Shown here one piece after another: positions 1-11,515 of a stretch of DNA of 64,000 nucleotides. A model generated the notes under the pieces. That model did not search any database. It was not told the DNA's origin and saw nothing but the letters and a program-made list of their open reading frames with translations. The DNA is taken from positions 19,292-83,291 of the forward strand of contig VXAA01003926.1 of the NCBI GenBank assembly GCA_013399115.1, read 5' to 3'. Positions within the stretch are counted from its first letter, which is position 1, and each line of letters begins with the position of its first letter. The DNA comes from Anseranas semipalmata (Eukaryota; Chordata; Aves; Anseriformes; Anseranatidae). The translations under genes and the position numbers were made by a program.

Positions 1-122
1 AGGCGGCCGGCGTCTCGCCGGAGATCAAAGCCCTGCAGCAGACGCGGCGGCTGCTGGCCAACGCCCGGGAGAGGACCCGCGTCCACACCATCAGCGCCGC
101 CTTCGAGGCGCTGCGCAAGCAG
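1..122 (+). CDS. ATOH8: ATOH8 coding exon 1 (3' end): basic region and helix 1 of the bHLH domain
   Basis: Codons begin at base 3 and give 40 residues up to the splice donor; bases 1-2 belong to a codon cut by the window edge. The peptide contains IKALQQTRRLLANARERTR followed by helix 1 (TISAAFEALRKQ). NARERTR is the DNA-contacting basic region: the Glu of the Asn-Ala-Arg-Glu-Arg core contacts the CA of the E-box CANNTG in this family. The frame stays open to CAG at 120-122, followed directly by GTACCT, a good donor, with the intron in phase 0. The exon is very GC-rich and CpG-dense, as expected of the large first exon of this gene. The N-terminal part of the protein (most of its roughly 320 residues in mammals) is outside the window. 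Confidence 0.95.
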
Positions 123-2690
123 GTACCTGCCGCCGGCCGGGCACCGCGCCGCAGGGCGGGGGGGGTGCCGGTGGCGGTGCCGGGCACCGCTTTGTGCAAA
201 AAACTTTGTGTGCCTGGGCGTCCCCCGCCGCTGTCCCTTTCGGGGGAGGCCTTGGGGTGCTGCCGCTGTGGGGTGCGGGTGAGCGGAGGGAGGCGAGAGG
301 GCCTGGAGCGGGCGGCTGGCAGAAGGGGAAGTCGGCTGAAAATGCCTGGAAGCCCCAACCCTGGAACTGTGCTAACAATCAAGATAAATAAATACGGGCT
401 TTTAATGCGCTCGCGGTCAGAAAGTTTTGGACCTTTTCCCCGGAGACGGAATGGCACAGAGGAAAGTGAAGTAAAAGCGAAAAAGCCGTCCGAGCGAACG
501 GTGAGGGTGAAAGGAGGCTTCTGTCCAAGCTGGGGTGATGCTCCTGTCCTAGCAGCATGTGCGCTCGCTGGCTCTGCTGCTTGGGGTGCGCTGCCCCGTA
601 GGGACCGCGGGGATTTGGGGCAGCAGTGCGCTCACTGTTGGCTTCTGTGCAGGATGCCTTGCCCCTAAGGCCCCCTGGGGCTCCCACAGCCACCCCTGAA
701 ACTTTCAGTGTGACCCGTGGCTGCCAGGAATCGCAGAGTTAAGCTGTGCTCCCTTCTTAGCTAGTTTCCCGTGATTTTTCCTGTGGCGTGTGCTTGAAGT
801 GTGTACAGTGCCAGGCTTTCTCCTCGAGAGGTCTTAGTAATCCTCATGGTCTCCTGTGAATGAATAATAGAGGTGTTCTCACTGGCAGGGTGGAGATTCT
901 GAAAGGTAAACAATGTTTTGGACAAAATCCCTCCATCCCGATCACCTCCCCAACACGTGGAAGGTGAGTGGAGATCTGGAGAAGGAAGCAAAGCTGTGCC
1001 CCAGCATCGAGGTTCTTGTATCTTCCCCGTGAGGATAAATCAGTGCCCGACCCCGGTATGGCCCCTATACTTCTGTGTGCGTAGGCACCCTGTAACAGCT
1101 TGCTGGTAGACAAAGATCTGCTGTCACACTGAAATCCCAGCCGTCCCGGCTTTTCCGCCTTTCCGACAGCTGCCAGGACTATTCCAGGTGTTTAAGAAGG
1201 CGGAGATGCGCAGGGCTTGGAGGGCTGTGAGCTGCAGATGCGTCTGTGTGAGAGATGCTGAGCATCGCATGTCCCAGGCTGGTCCCTCCAGCCCGCTGGG
1301 AGCAGCCCTGCATGAGGGGGGCTCACAGACCCCCACGGGTCTTTTGGCGACCATCCTCCAGCCTTTACCCATCCGAGCCGCTCCCCGAGCGTGCTCGCTT
1401 TAGGGCTCAGTCCTGCTTAAAGCAGCTCTGCTTGTTCCCATCCCCTGCCTTTTCTCGCCGTGATGCCTGCAGCCCTTCCCAGTGACCGCTGTGTGCTGGG
1501 TAGCTGCACCCCAAGAGTTAATCCAGCCCCGCTCCCACTTCTGCAAGCAGACTTCCAGCTCCCACCTCGGTAGGGAGCGCAGGCTGAGGCCGCGTGTCAG
1601 GAGAGAATCGCTGATGAGCGTCTAAACCAGAGCGGTTTTAATCACCGCGCGGTGGTGGGATCTGACGGCTTCTGGTATAATCGCAGTAATCCAGGATGTG
1701 CTGGATGCTGTACCTCCGGCGCTCAGAGACTGCCCCTTGTGCACGCAGACTCCAGACCTGATATATTTTGTTTCTATAAGCTGCTTCCATATCTCGGTTG
1801 TTTGGCGACTGTGTGAAATGCGTTTGGAAGTGTCAGTCTAATTCTCCGTGGACAGACATCTACACCACCAAAACCGCAAGGGGAAGTAGCACTGATTTCC
1901 CAGATCACTGGCAATCTTGTTCTAGGCTGAGCCTCAAGCAGAAGTCAGGCAAGCAGCAAATTAAAGCCGCGCTCTTTTGGGAAATGGGCAACTTTTGAAA
2001 AGCCTCAGATTCCTGGCCTTGGCCCTGCCTCCATAAATCATTTCAGCCCTGGACTCAGCTGGGAGCCCAAAGAGCCTGGAGAACAAGTTGCTGTCCTCTC
2101 TTCCCATGAAAGCCAGTCTCAAGGGTCAGCACTGGAACATACTGGCGGAGCTGTATTCGCTCTGCAGAGAGAAAGAAATCATTCTCCAGGAAATGTTTGC
2201 TGCGAGGTTTTCCTAGCAATTTGCTGAGGGGTGGGCTGGCAGTCCCGACCAGCACTGGGTGACATTTGGATTCATTTCTCGCTGGGCTGCCAGCGGCGTG
2301 CTTGGTGCTGTACGTGACATCAGGTGACAGTCGGCTTCATTGCACATACGCGCAGCGCTGGCTTGTCACTCAAATCATTCACACCGGTGCCGGCAGCGAG
2401 GCTTTGAGGAGCGGGTCGGATCAGGGGAGAGGACGTTGCTTTCTGCGACGTCTCGGCCAGCGGGGCCATGAAGCGAGAGTACAGAGAGGTTTGTTTTGGG
2501 AGAAGAACGCGCTAGGGAGGCTTTCCCCTCACGGTCTTTTCACATCCCCAGGTGTACAAAAAGCCTCCAGCCCTGTGCAGGACGTAATCCCTCTGTGCTG
2601 CCAGCCGGCGAGGCTGCACGCAGACCTCGGTTTGCTTCTTGTTCTTCAGTTATTCCTCCGTCCCCTCCTTGTCATCACGGATCAGGCTCT
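123..2690. other. 5' part of intron 1, GC-rich, no gene
   Basis: GC-rich sequence continuing the CpG-rich context of exon 1. Open frames of up to 167 codons occur at 165-668, but they run in several overlapping frames on both strands and show no known domain. I see no RNA gene or repeat I can name. A first-intron regulatory role is plausible but is not shown by the sequence. Confidence 0.5.
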
Positions 2691-2699
2691 TAAGCAGCT

Positions 2700-2870
2700 G
2701 GGAGCCTTTTCCTGAGGTGCTGAAACCGATACCTCCCCGCAGACCGGCGAGGAGCGCAGCGGCGTCGCGGCTGCGTGCGGCCGGCCCCGCGCCCCTTCTT
2801 TGGGCAGGGATCGGGGTGCGGGAGCCGGCGGCACCCAGCGCCCAGGCAGGTCTCATCCCCTTCCCCGCCC
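2700..2870. promoter_or_regulatory. CpG-dense patch inside intron 1
   Basis: About 170 bases with a high local density of CG dinucleotides (for example around 2745-2800 and 2815-2840), standing out from the flanks. This is the composition of a small intronic CpG island or a decay-resistant regulatory patch. No TATA box or initiator decides a transcription start. The open frames of 162-205 codons that cross it on both strands are a result of GC-rich composition. Confidence 0.3.
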
Positions 2871-2989
2871 TGCTTGGGTGCACGGGGCTGGAGGTACCCA
2901 TCCTTGGTGACATGGGAGAGGTGGAACCCAAATTGTTGCAGGATCGGGCCCACCGCAGCCAAGCTGTAGGATGCCCAAGCATGCCGGGT

Positions 2990-3009
2990 GAGGAGGAGGA
3001 GGAGGAGGA
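2990..3009 (+). repeat. (GAG/GGA)n microsatellite
   Basis: A run of GAG/GGA triplets about 20 bases long in intron 1. It produces poly-Glu or poly-Ser/Pro stretches in the overlapping chance frames. A similar interrupted GGA tract lies at about 14255-14282 in intron 2. Confidence 0.7.
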
Positions 3010-3259
3010 AGGGCAAGCCGTGCCTCCCCACGGGATGCCTGCTCTTCCCGTCCCGGCAGCCCACACGAAGGCAAGCGACTGCTGGGCAGATGGGCGGCAG
3101 CGGTGTCCCCGCACACCGCAGCTGCGTCCGTACGGCACACGTGTCTCGGCTTGTGTAGGCTCTCCAGATGGCAGGAAGGCTTTGTGTCGTCGCTGTCACC
3201 GTCATTCTTGGTGGAGGAAGAGCCGACCACAGTCGTTTCACACAAGGAGAGACTAATCC

Positions 3260-4969
3260 GGCCATGTCTCTGAGTACTTAGCTCCAGAAGGCAGAGCCTG
3301 CTGTTGGGAGGGATGTGCCATCGTCGTTGTCCTCGCCCCTTTGTGTCACGGCCACCGGGAACCAGGATCTGTCACTATCAAGGTCATAATGCTGAAAGTG
3401 GGACTGAAGAGCAGATGCTCCCGAGATGCAGCTCCTTCTCCTCAGTCCTGGCACTTGTGGCCTTCAGCTACTCAGTCTGGAGGAGATATTTTTGCTCCCC
3501 AAATCCCCCAAGTGTCATTTGTCAGGGTCTTCTATTGATGGAGGACTCAAGGCTGACAGCATAGCTCCCCATGGAAAATGCTGCCTTGCTGTGTGCCTGC
3601 TCCAAAATGCTTCAAAAAGATGGAGATACCACTGCTGTGCTTTGCTCTCCCTCTGCTGCTGCCTCTCTGAGCATCCCTCCTAGGTGCCACTTCTGCCCCT
3701 TCCTTCCATCTCCTGCCCTTGGACACCCACACAGGTGCCGCTCTGCGGGTTCTTGCACCATCCTCAGTGCTCTGGGGTCCCCCAGAGTTGCAACAAGTGA
3801 CGTGGCTGGTTGTCGCTTGCATCCTTTTTCTTTTGCGCTCCATGCCCTGGTGGGGTGGTCAACGAACCCAAGCATTGGTGATGATGCAGTGATGCAGCTC
3901 TGAGTTCATGAGAATCCAAGGTCGTGTCCTCCTCGCTCCCAGGTGCCCTTGTGCTGGTGGACGTTTCCATTCATGAGACTGCACCAGTGTGATGGTTTGG
4001 AGGAGACAAGATGGGACAACACTGCACATCTTCAGAACAATTGCCAACCAGGCCAGGCCTCGGTTACTAGCAACGCTAGCTCCCTTTTGTTCTGCAAATG
4101 CCTTTTGGCAGCAAGAGCATCACAAGTGTGAAAGCTTGAAACCTATTGCAGCATGGACTTAGCCACCAGGTCTGCTCCTGGAGGGCTTTCCACGGTCAGG
4201 CTGCAGCGGGCACCCAAACAAGCCACCATCCATCCACCAGTACGTTGCGCTCGCAGGGGTCGTGCTCGTGCTTTTCAGCTGTGCTGACAGACCCTAAGGT
4301 GGCAGCAAACTCTCCCTCGATAGATGGAGACAACCACAGCAGCCTCTCTGATCTGGAGCCTGCCTACCCTTGCACATCTGTTTTCTCTCTGGAGCACTGC
4401 TGTCCAGCTCCTCCTCAAGAACGCAGTGCATCGAGCCTCGGCGAGCTCGAGTCTGTGCCGGGAGCAAATGTGTCCACAGACATTTATTTTCCCTTGAAGT
4501 GCATTGGCGTTTTCCTAAATCTTTTCACCACTGCATTACCAGGGCGCTCTCTGCTTTAGCAGCTGACAGGCTCGCTCTCTGCACTCCTGTGGGTTCTGGA
4601 GATATTTTAGTTTTATGGGGCTTTTTAGCTGCTGGAGCTGAGTTTTTCCCTGAGTAGCGTCCTTTCACTTTGAGCTGCTGGCATGCACGTGACTGCTGTG
4701 GCTTGTAGTTAAATCAGTGCAGAAAAGACCACGCTCGCTCCCAGCGGGAGCCTGGTGGGACATCAGGAGCAGCAACCTCAAGGCTGGGGGGTGGCGTTAG
4801 TGCGAGCCATCTACAGGGGTTTGCAGGACCGAGCTGGGCACTAAATGCAGGCAGGACCTGTGGCTTGAGCAGCGCCTTCACCACAAACCTATGGAGGCTG
4901 AGACTGTTTTTGGGATGCATCATCACGTGCTCGCCCTCTTTACGCGTCTTCCCGAAGGCAGCTGAGGTT
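3260..4969. other. Intron 1 interior, nothing recognised
   Basis: Mixed-composition intronic DNA. No exon with flanking splice sites, RNA gene or repeat family could be identified. The longest frame (4146-4559, + strand) has no domain and low-complexity Ser/Thr content. Confidence 0.45.
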
Positions 4970-5063
4970 TGTCACTTTCGCAGGCGCAACACCGTATGCA
5001 ACTGGTGTTGGTTGCGTGTCACCTCTGCAGATGCAACACCCTATGCAACTGGTGTTGGTTATG
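4970..5063 (+). repeat. Two-copy tandem duplication, unit 47 bp
   Basis: Bases 4970-5016 and 5017-5063 are near-identical copies. Each begins TGTCAC, carries GCAACACC and ends with CAACTGGTGTTGGTT. The copies differ at only a few positions, so the duplication looks fairly recent compared with the surrounding intron. Each copy contains a short inverted pair (CAACACC ... GGTGTTG). The function is unknown. Confidence 0.85.
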
Positions 5064-5855
5064 TCCTTGCTGTGTGGCGGGGAGGCTGAGAGCTTCCTCC
5101 ATCACCTGCTCACCAGGTCTCCCAGCCCTGTGCTTTGGCCCCCCTGTGATCCCACGTGCCTTGCCATCAAGCAGCGCAGCTTTAACTGGGGCAGCTCGGT
5201 GGCTTGAGCCAGTCCAGAGTGATGCTGCGGTTATTCAGAGCGTGGTCAGGGCAGAGTGGGCAGACACAGGGGCTTAACAGCTAAAGAAGATGACAAAATA
5301 CTGGCCTGGAGCAATGAAAGGGGAGAGAAAATAATGGAGAGCCCAGACAAAAGGACAAAAGTCCTGAAAACAATGACTGCGTGTCACCACGAAGGAGGCT
5401 TGTTTGCTCCCTTTGCTGGCTAACTGATACAAATCCCGTTCCCGTCGGGAGATATTTGCTCTGCCTGCCGCCGCCACCCCGAGTTAACCTCTCTGTTTTC
5501 TTATGGCTCCCGCTGAAATCGGAGGAAAGAGCCTGCTTTTCTCCAGCAGGCTTTGAATCCAGCCCCTGCTCCCTGCCTTAAGCCACTCTCAAATTACTCT
5601 CCAGGCTGCAGTCCCGGTAGCGGGGAGGTGGGATGCTACCCAGTGGCACATCCCACCTCCAGGCTCTTTGTTCCCGACCCACATCTCCTTGGCCCCGTGC
5701 CCCTGTGTTCACAACGCGGTGCATCCCACCCTGCTCCCAGTTTGCTCTGCTGGAGACAAGGGAGGAAGAAAACCCCAGCTGTGGCTGGTGGCCGCAGCTC
5801 TTGGTCTCCTCTTCCCCAGCAGAATTTAGCCCATTCAGAGCTGGAGGTGACAGTA
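5064..5855. other. Intron 1 interior, nothing recognised
   Basis: No exon, RNA gene or named repeat is seen. The composition is mixed with short C-rich stretches near 5460-5600. Confidence 0.4.
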
Positions 5856-5915
5856 CCCTGCTAAAATGTCACCCAAGAAAGTGTTCCCTGCTAAAATGTC
5901 ACCCAAGAAAGTGCT
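5856..5915 (+). repeat. Two-copy tandem duplication, unit 30 bp
   Basis: The segment CCCTGCTAAAATGTCACCC followed by AAGAAAGTG occurs at 5856-5883 and again at 5886-5913, giving an exact period of 30 bases with at most one or two differences. A degenerate third start (CCCCGC) follows. It is a minisatellite-type local duplication in intron 1. Confidence 0.85.
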
Positions 5916-8900
5916 CCCCGCTTGGGGGTGGCCCCTTCTAGAGGAGACTTGCTATGGCCAGTAGCCCTGGGCTTTCTCCTGCGAGACCCCTCTGTGTAGT
6001 TATTACTTTGGGAGGTGGTTCAAAGCACCTACAGTAAGGTGCAGCCCAGCAGTGATATTGTTCATGCATGATACTGAGGGTACATGCTGCATGCTCCAAG
6101 GATGTGCAGGAGGCTTTGAGGGTGCAAAACTTCCTGGGATAGTGCTGGAGGACCATCCAAACCAGAGCGGAGCCAGGCCCGGGGCAGTGTTAACCAGACT
6201 GCTGTTTGGAAGAGATCCCTGGGGTGAACTCACCCAGCACCACACCTAGGTTTTGTTTGGAGGAAGCCAATTCATTCGCTCCAAGGAGTGAACTCATGTT
6301 CCTGCAATGCGAGTGACGGGGGAGCCAGGAGCTGGGAGTGAACCAGGAGCTCGGTTATTTGACGGCGTGGACCCACCCGAGAGGAGAAGGCGCCTCGGTC
6401 GGGACCGGTGCTCCCGCCTGAGCGATGCTGCTTTTGTTCCTGTTGACATTTTTAAGCTAGGTTTGGCTGCTGGCTGGATGCTTTGCTGCGCAGTCTGGTG
6501 GCAGAGAGACAAGAGCCTCCCACACCAAAGGTATAAAATAGCTGCCCATCGCTGGCCGGAATAGAGATCTGCAGAGCATCTGACACCGTGACGCCCACAG
6601 ATCGGGCAGAACTTGGCGCTTGGGACCGCATCCAAAACCACTCCGCTGAGGACCATGCTGCTTACCCACAGAGCTTGCAGGATCCGGCCCCGCTGGGTTC
6701 AAAGCCATGCTGTGCTACCCTGAAGGTCCCATTTGGTGTAACGAAGGCCGGTGGCACGGAGGAGCAGCTGTCTGCTTCCACGCAGGAGGAGCAGCGTTTG
6801 GGGAAGAGGGCTGTGTGTCAGGCTTCACTGCTGCACGCAGGGGTTGTCCTGTGGGTGGCAAAGCCGTCTGTCTGGGAGCTGTAAGGTGCAGGGACGGGCG
6901 GGAGGCGTGTGATCAGCCCATGGGACCCGAGTCCATCCTGTGGGGCGTTGCTTGGGGGCTCTCCTGGGCTCAGGCACTTTGTGGACCTTGTTTAGCTGTC
7001 TGCTTCTGTGGTGTGATTGCTGCGGTCACCGAATCCACCCGTTGAAAGGCAGCTGCACTGGAGGGGCCTGGCAGGACCGTGAAAGGATGCTGCAGCAATG
7101 CTTGCAAGACTCCCATCATACAGCTATACAGGTCATTGTCGTCCCTCCTGGGATGTTAGGAGGGCTCAGGGTGAGCACGGTGGAGAAACCAAGCCCTGTA
7201 GTGGCAAATGTGAACACACCAACTAACCAGTCAGCCAGCAGCTCCTCCGAGAAGCAGGAGGACCCAAATGTGTTCACCCCAAACCAGACGGAGAGCAAAA
7301 TGCCTGCTCCAAACCTGCTCTGTGAAGTAACGTGTCTTGAAAACAAGCAGTGGTGCTCTGGACAAGGCCTTCAGCTTGCCAAGGCTGTTAATCTCTCCTC
7401 CTCCTCCCAGTAGCTCCACAGACGCCAACCCTGGAGAGACCATGTGGTGGTGACAGAGGCAGGGGAGATGTTTCCCCTGCACTTGGGGCCAGCGAGCAAG
7501 GAGCACGGTGCTCCTGCTACCCCAACCTGCCACCTTTCCCCCAAGGTGCCTTAACCCCGGCAAACATCTGACTCATCCCAGGGTGGAAGGAGTGATGTAA
7601 GAACGCCAGAACTATTAAGCGCTGGACGTTTATATGAACCTTCTGGAAATTTTTTTGGCACGAGGCGCAGCACAAACAATGAGACGGTGAAGTTGCACTG
7701 TGTGCTCTGAAAGGATACGGGGAAGAGGCAGCCAACTGCTCTCCCGGGGGGCCCTGACATGTTTTAACTCCCAGCATAAAAATAAACCAGATGAATTAGA
7801 AGACAGGTAAATTCAGCAGCTTACGGCGTGCTGCGGAGGAGCTGGCTGTCAGGAGGGCTTAGCTTATGCTGTGTTGCAAGCACAGACGTTTGTCTGCCTC
7901 CCCGTCTTTCCTGCTGTAGCCAAGGGGCCAAATCCTGCTGTACGTGACCCTTGTGTGGAGGGGATCCATGCAAACCAGTGCTGCTAAGTCCCATTTATGT
8001 CATGATAACAGAGAGGTCTGGACCCAGAGCCTGATGTCCTTCCTTCTTTGGGAGAAAGCAGTGTAAAACTAGAGTGGACTTGACTTTACAGACCTTATCT
8101 GTACACGTCCAGAGGATGTTTATACAAATTGTATCATGGTCTTCTCCACAGTGACAGAGCTCCTCGGCCAGATGCTCAGTACTGCGATCTGCCTTAATGC
8201 TGCTCAAGTCTCTGGGACACTCCTGATTCTCCCCACAGCCCCGTCATGGGGAACGTCCCCTGCACCCTCTTATGGCAGGACCTCTCACCCATGCTTTCCT
8301 TTAGTCGCTCCCCAGCCTCATGCCCTGGTCTCCTCTCCTGTGCCCTGGGTGAGAACCGGCTCCAAGATCGTGTCTTCGGTGGATGACAGTGAAGTGCCTG
8401 GCAGGCGTCCCATGGACTTCAAAGGGAGCATCTTTGGTCTTCCAGGGGCACCGCCTCTGACCACAGACGTCAAGGATGGAAGAGACCTGTTAGGTCACAT
8501 CCCGTCCTATCTTCCTGCCAAAAAAAGAGCTCTTCTGCATGGGAATATGTCTCAAGAGCATGCATCTTGACTTGCTTCAGCCTGGGGGTCACTGATAAGA
8601 CCCTGGGAGTGCAGAGCCCCACAGCCATGACCAGCAGGTATCCTCTGGCTGAAGCCCTGGTTCCTGCTGGTCCCAGCCCACTGCCTTCTGCTCTCCCAAA
8701 GCTGAGGATGGTACCATATCCTTTCCTTTCTAGCAGACGGCTGCATTCCTTCGGATCAGTGTGAAATTTCAGTTGCAGTTCCTTCCTAATTCCTTTTAAT
8801 CATTGCAAATATTGCAGGCAAGACGGTGAGCTGCGCTGCCGCTCGGCAGAAATCAGTGAGGTCAGATAAGGGAAATGATTTAATTAACAGCACAGGAACT

Positions 8901-10799
8901 TGAGCTCTCCCCTGGTTCCCCCTGGCTCTGAGCAAACCTGCTCAGCTCCCATCTTCACAGCTCTCCCTGTTGGGCTCTGACGTGATGAGCAAGAGAGAGT
9001 GGCAGAAGGGAAGGGCTTGTCAGTCACCAGGACCATGACAGACACCAGCATGTGCTACTTCCTGCTGAAGATCTGCATAGTGCAGACCCCACGGGAGCTG
9101 GGAGGGTGGCACCTGCATGGCCATGCTGGCATCAGGCATTTTTTCCCATTTCTAAGACACTCGCTCTGTTTTGGGTTGAATTTTGAAGGTTTCTTGGCAT
9201 CCAGGTGTGTCACCGACACCCTTCACTTAACCTGTGCTGACCTGTCCCCTCCTTGCTGCTGGCTCTATGCTAAAGAAGGGCCAAAGCCAAAGTTCACTTT
9301 CTTCCCCCCCACCACCATTTGGGGAAGCTTTGGATCTGGATCTGAAATAAGTGGCTCGTTCCTCTCTCAATTTCCCATGTTTAATTCAAAAGGAAACATT
9401 AAAATGGCAGGAGCTGAGCCAAGACAGGGAGGGTTCCTACAAAACAGTTATTCTAGCACTGTTACCATGGCAAAAACTCTTATCTCCTAATGTTCGTGCC
9501 CCGCACCCATCACTGTGGTATCTGAGCTGCACAAGGTGAAACTCTTGCCGTGTACATACGGGGCAGCTCCAGTTTGGACTTTGCTGCAGCGTGTGGGAAA
9601 AGTGTTGTGTAATCCCAGTCGAGGGTTTGGTCAACTCTGTTAACACTGAGATCCTTCTTGGAATTTGTGGCAAACATGCCCCACAAAACAGTTTGGTTTT
9701 TATTTTGTTTCTTCTTTAAATAATAATTAAAAGAAAGAACAACACACAAAAGAAAGAGCAAAACAGATGAGGAGAATAGACATTTGCCTGCCTTCTTCTG
9801 TTGTAACTGGACAGCGTCTGTGCATCAGCCTCAAGGATTTCATGGTCTCTTTTCCTTCCACTTGATTTAACTTCCTCCTTGCTCTAATTCTGAAATTATT
9901 CCCACATTTCACTGAATCTTTCCATTTTAGTTTCCATCTTGCTTTGGTCTTCCCCGCTGCCGTTTGATCTGGGATCTCCACTGTTCTTGTTACATCAGTG
10001 TCGAAAGAGACTTGGGTGTTTCTGCTGCCCAAAGCAATACTTTCAAAATAACTCTCAGCTTATTGCATCTGGGGGCCAGGTATTATCATCTGAAGGCAGA
10101 TGATACATTCCTTTTTGCATTGGTGTTAGCAGCGGAGGTTTCTGCTCCATGCAAATGCCACTGGAGGTCAAAGCTGTGGTGACACTGGGTATTCCCAGAG
10201 AATAAATAGATTCCCAACCTCCTCAGGGGTATCAGTAGCAGATAATACATACAGCAAAAGGCCCTTTGAAGCTTATAGGCTTGCTTCTGGAGAGGTCAGA
10301 TACTGCTGGGCACCTCAGCTGTATCATACAAAACAAATGGCCCACAGGGTCAAAGGCATTCTTCCATTAAAATCCACGTGCTCATGGATGAGGGCGATCC
10401 AGCTGATACGGAGTTGGTTTGGATTTCCATAAGTGTTCTGGCAGAGCTCCTCCCTTGAAGCATTTGAAGAAACTAAGCTGCTCGGTCTCTCCTGTGGATC
10501 AGTGATTGGTGGAAAGGCAGGGAACAGTGGGTAGGGGAAAAGGGCTGGTTCCTGCAGGGGGGGATGTCATGGGTGAGCGAACTGGGGCCTGACTTTGAGC
10601 TTAGCCCTGCTTCGAGCAGGGAGCTGGGCTGGAGACCCCAGGGGTCCCACCGCTGGAAGCTGTGTCTGCGTGTCAGCGTGTTTGTAAGTGAGGAAAGGCT
10701 GGTGAGCAGCGAGATAGGAAGTTTGCTGGCAATACTCAGCAAGGGTATAAAGATATTTGTTAAGGGCAGCAAGGATGAGAAGAACTACAGAAGGACCAT
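5916..10799. other. Intron 1 interior, no gene recognised
   Basis: About 4.9 kb of unique-looking intronic DNA. It has a small CpG cluster at about 6300-6440, including GGCGCC at 6389-6394. A short AT-rich block near 8805-8905 holds a GATA-type AGATAAGG and a TTAATTAA core and could be a regulatory element. A C-run occurs at about 9305. No splice-bounded coding exon or RNA gene was found. Confidence 0.4.
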
Positions 10800-11515
10800 A
10801 TGATTCTGGGTGACTAGGCAACAATACGGCAGATGGAGTAGAACGTAGATTGAAAGTGATGCATACGGGAAAACCCATACCAGATTTCACATATGAAATT
10901 ATATGACTAGGCTAATGAGCTGACCATTCTCTCAGAGAAGAGACCTTTAGGGTTTCTGTAGGTGGTTCAGTGGAAGTCTCAGGTCAGTGCCTGGTAGTGG
11001 TCACAGATCAGATCAGGAGTGGTCAGAAACAGAAGATAAAATAAAGTAGAGAACGTCAGCATCTGTTAGGTAAATACACAGAGCACCCACAACGTGAATA
11101 CTGCATGTTGTTCTGGTCCTCCCAGCTCCAAAAGGACTTGCTAGGACTAGGGTAGGTTCAGGGAAGAGCAACAAGAGTGCTCAAAGGTATGGGATGGCTT
11201 CCACACAACAGTCAGCTAAGGAGGTTAGGTCTTTTCCTTCTGGAAAAGAGGCAGAAGAGATGATGGAGGACTAAAAATATGAGTGTCACAGATGAGATGA
11301 ATCCCTTGTTCTCTCTTCTAGTACAAGAACTGAGGGACCTGAAGTGAAGACAGTGGGAACCAAGTCCAAAACAAGCAAAAGGAGGGTTGTGTGATTAAGA
11401 AGGGGGAGGAAACTTTGCAAAAGGATGTTGTGGGTGCTAAAAATTGACAGGGGTTCAACTTACTGGACTAAATTCATCAACAAAAAGATCTGTTGTGGGT
11501 TGCTAATACAGAGAA
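10800..11515 (+). mobile_element. Degraded CR1-type LINE fragment (ORF2 C-terminus and 3' region)
   Basis: The + strand around 11096-11253 still reads as the C-terminal part of a CR1-clade reverse-transcriptase ORF. It has an EYCMLFWSSQLQKD stretch, then an in-frame stop, then VQGRATRVLKGMGWLPHN and RLGLFLLEKR. This is the familiar tail order in CR1/L3 ORF2 (YC..FW, then QRRATR, then LGLFSLEKRR). Upstream, 10800-10960 matches the preceding family sequence at the DNA level (GATGCATACGGGAAAA, then the block around CTCTCAGAGAAGAGACC). Downstream, 11330-11515 matches the segment leading to the 3' end. Stops and frameshifts show it is long dead. The subfamily is not resolved. The ends are approximate. 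Confidence 0.75.
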
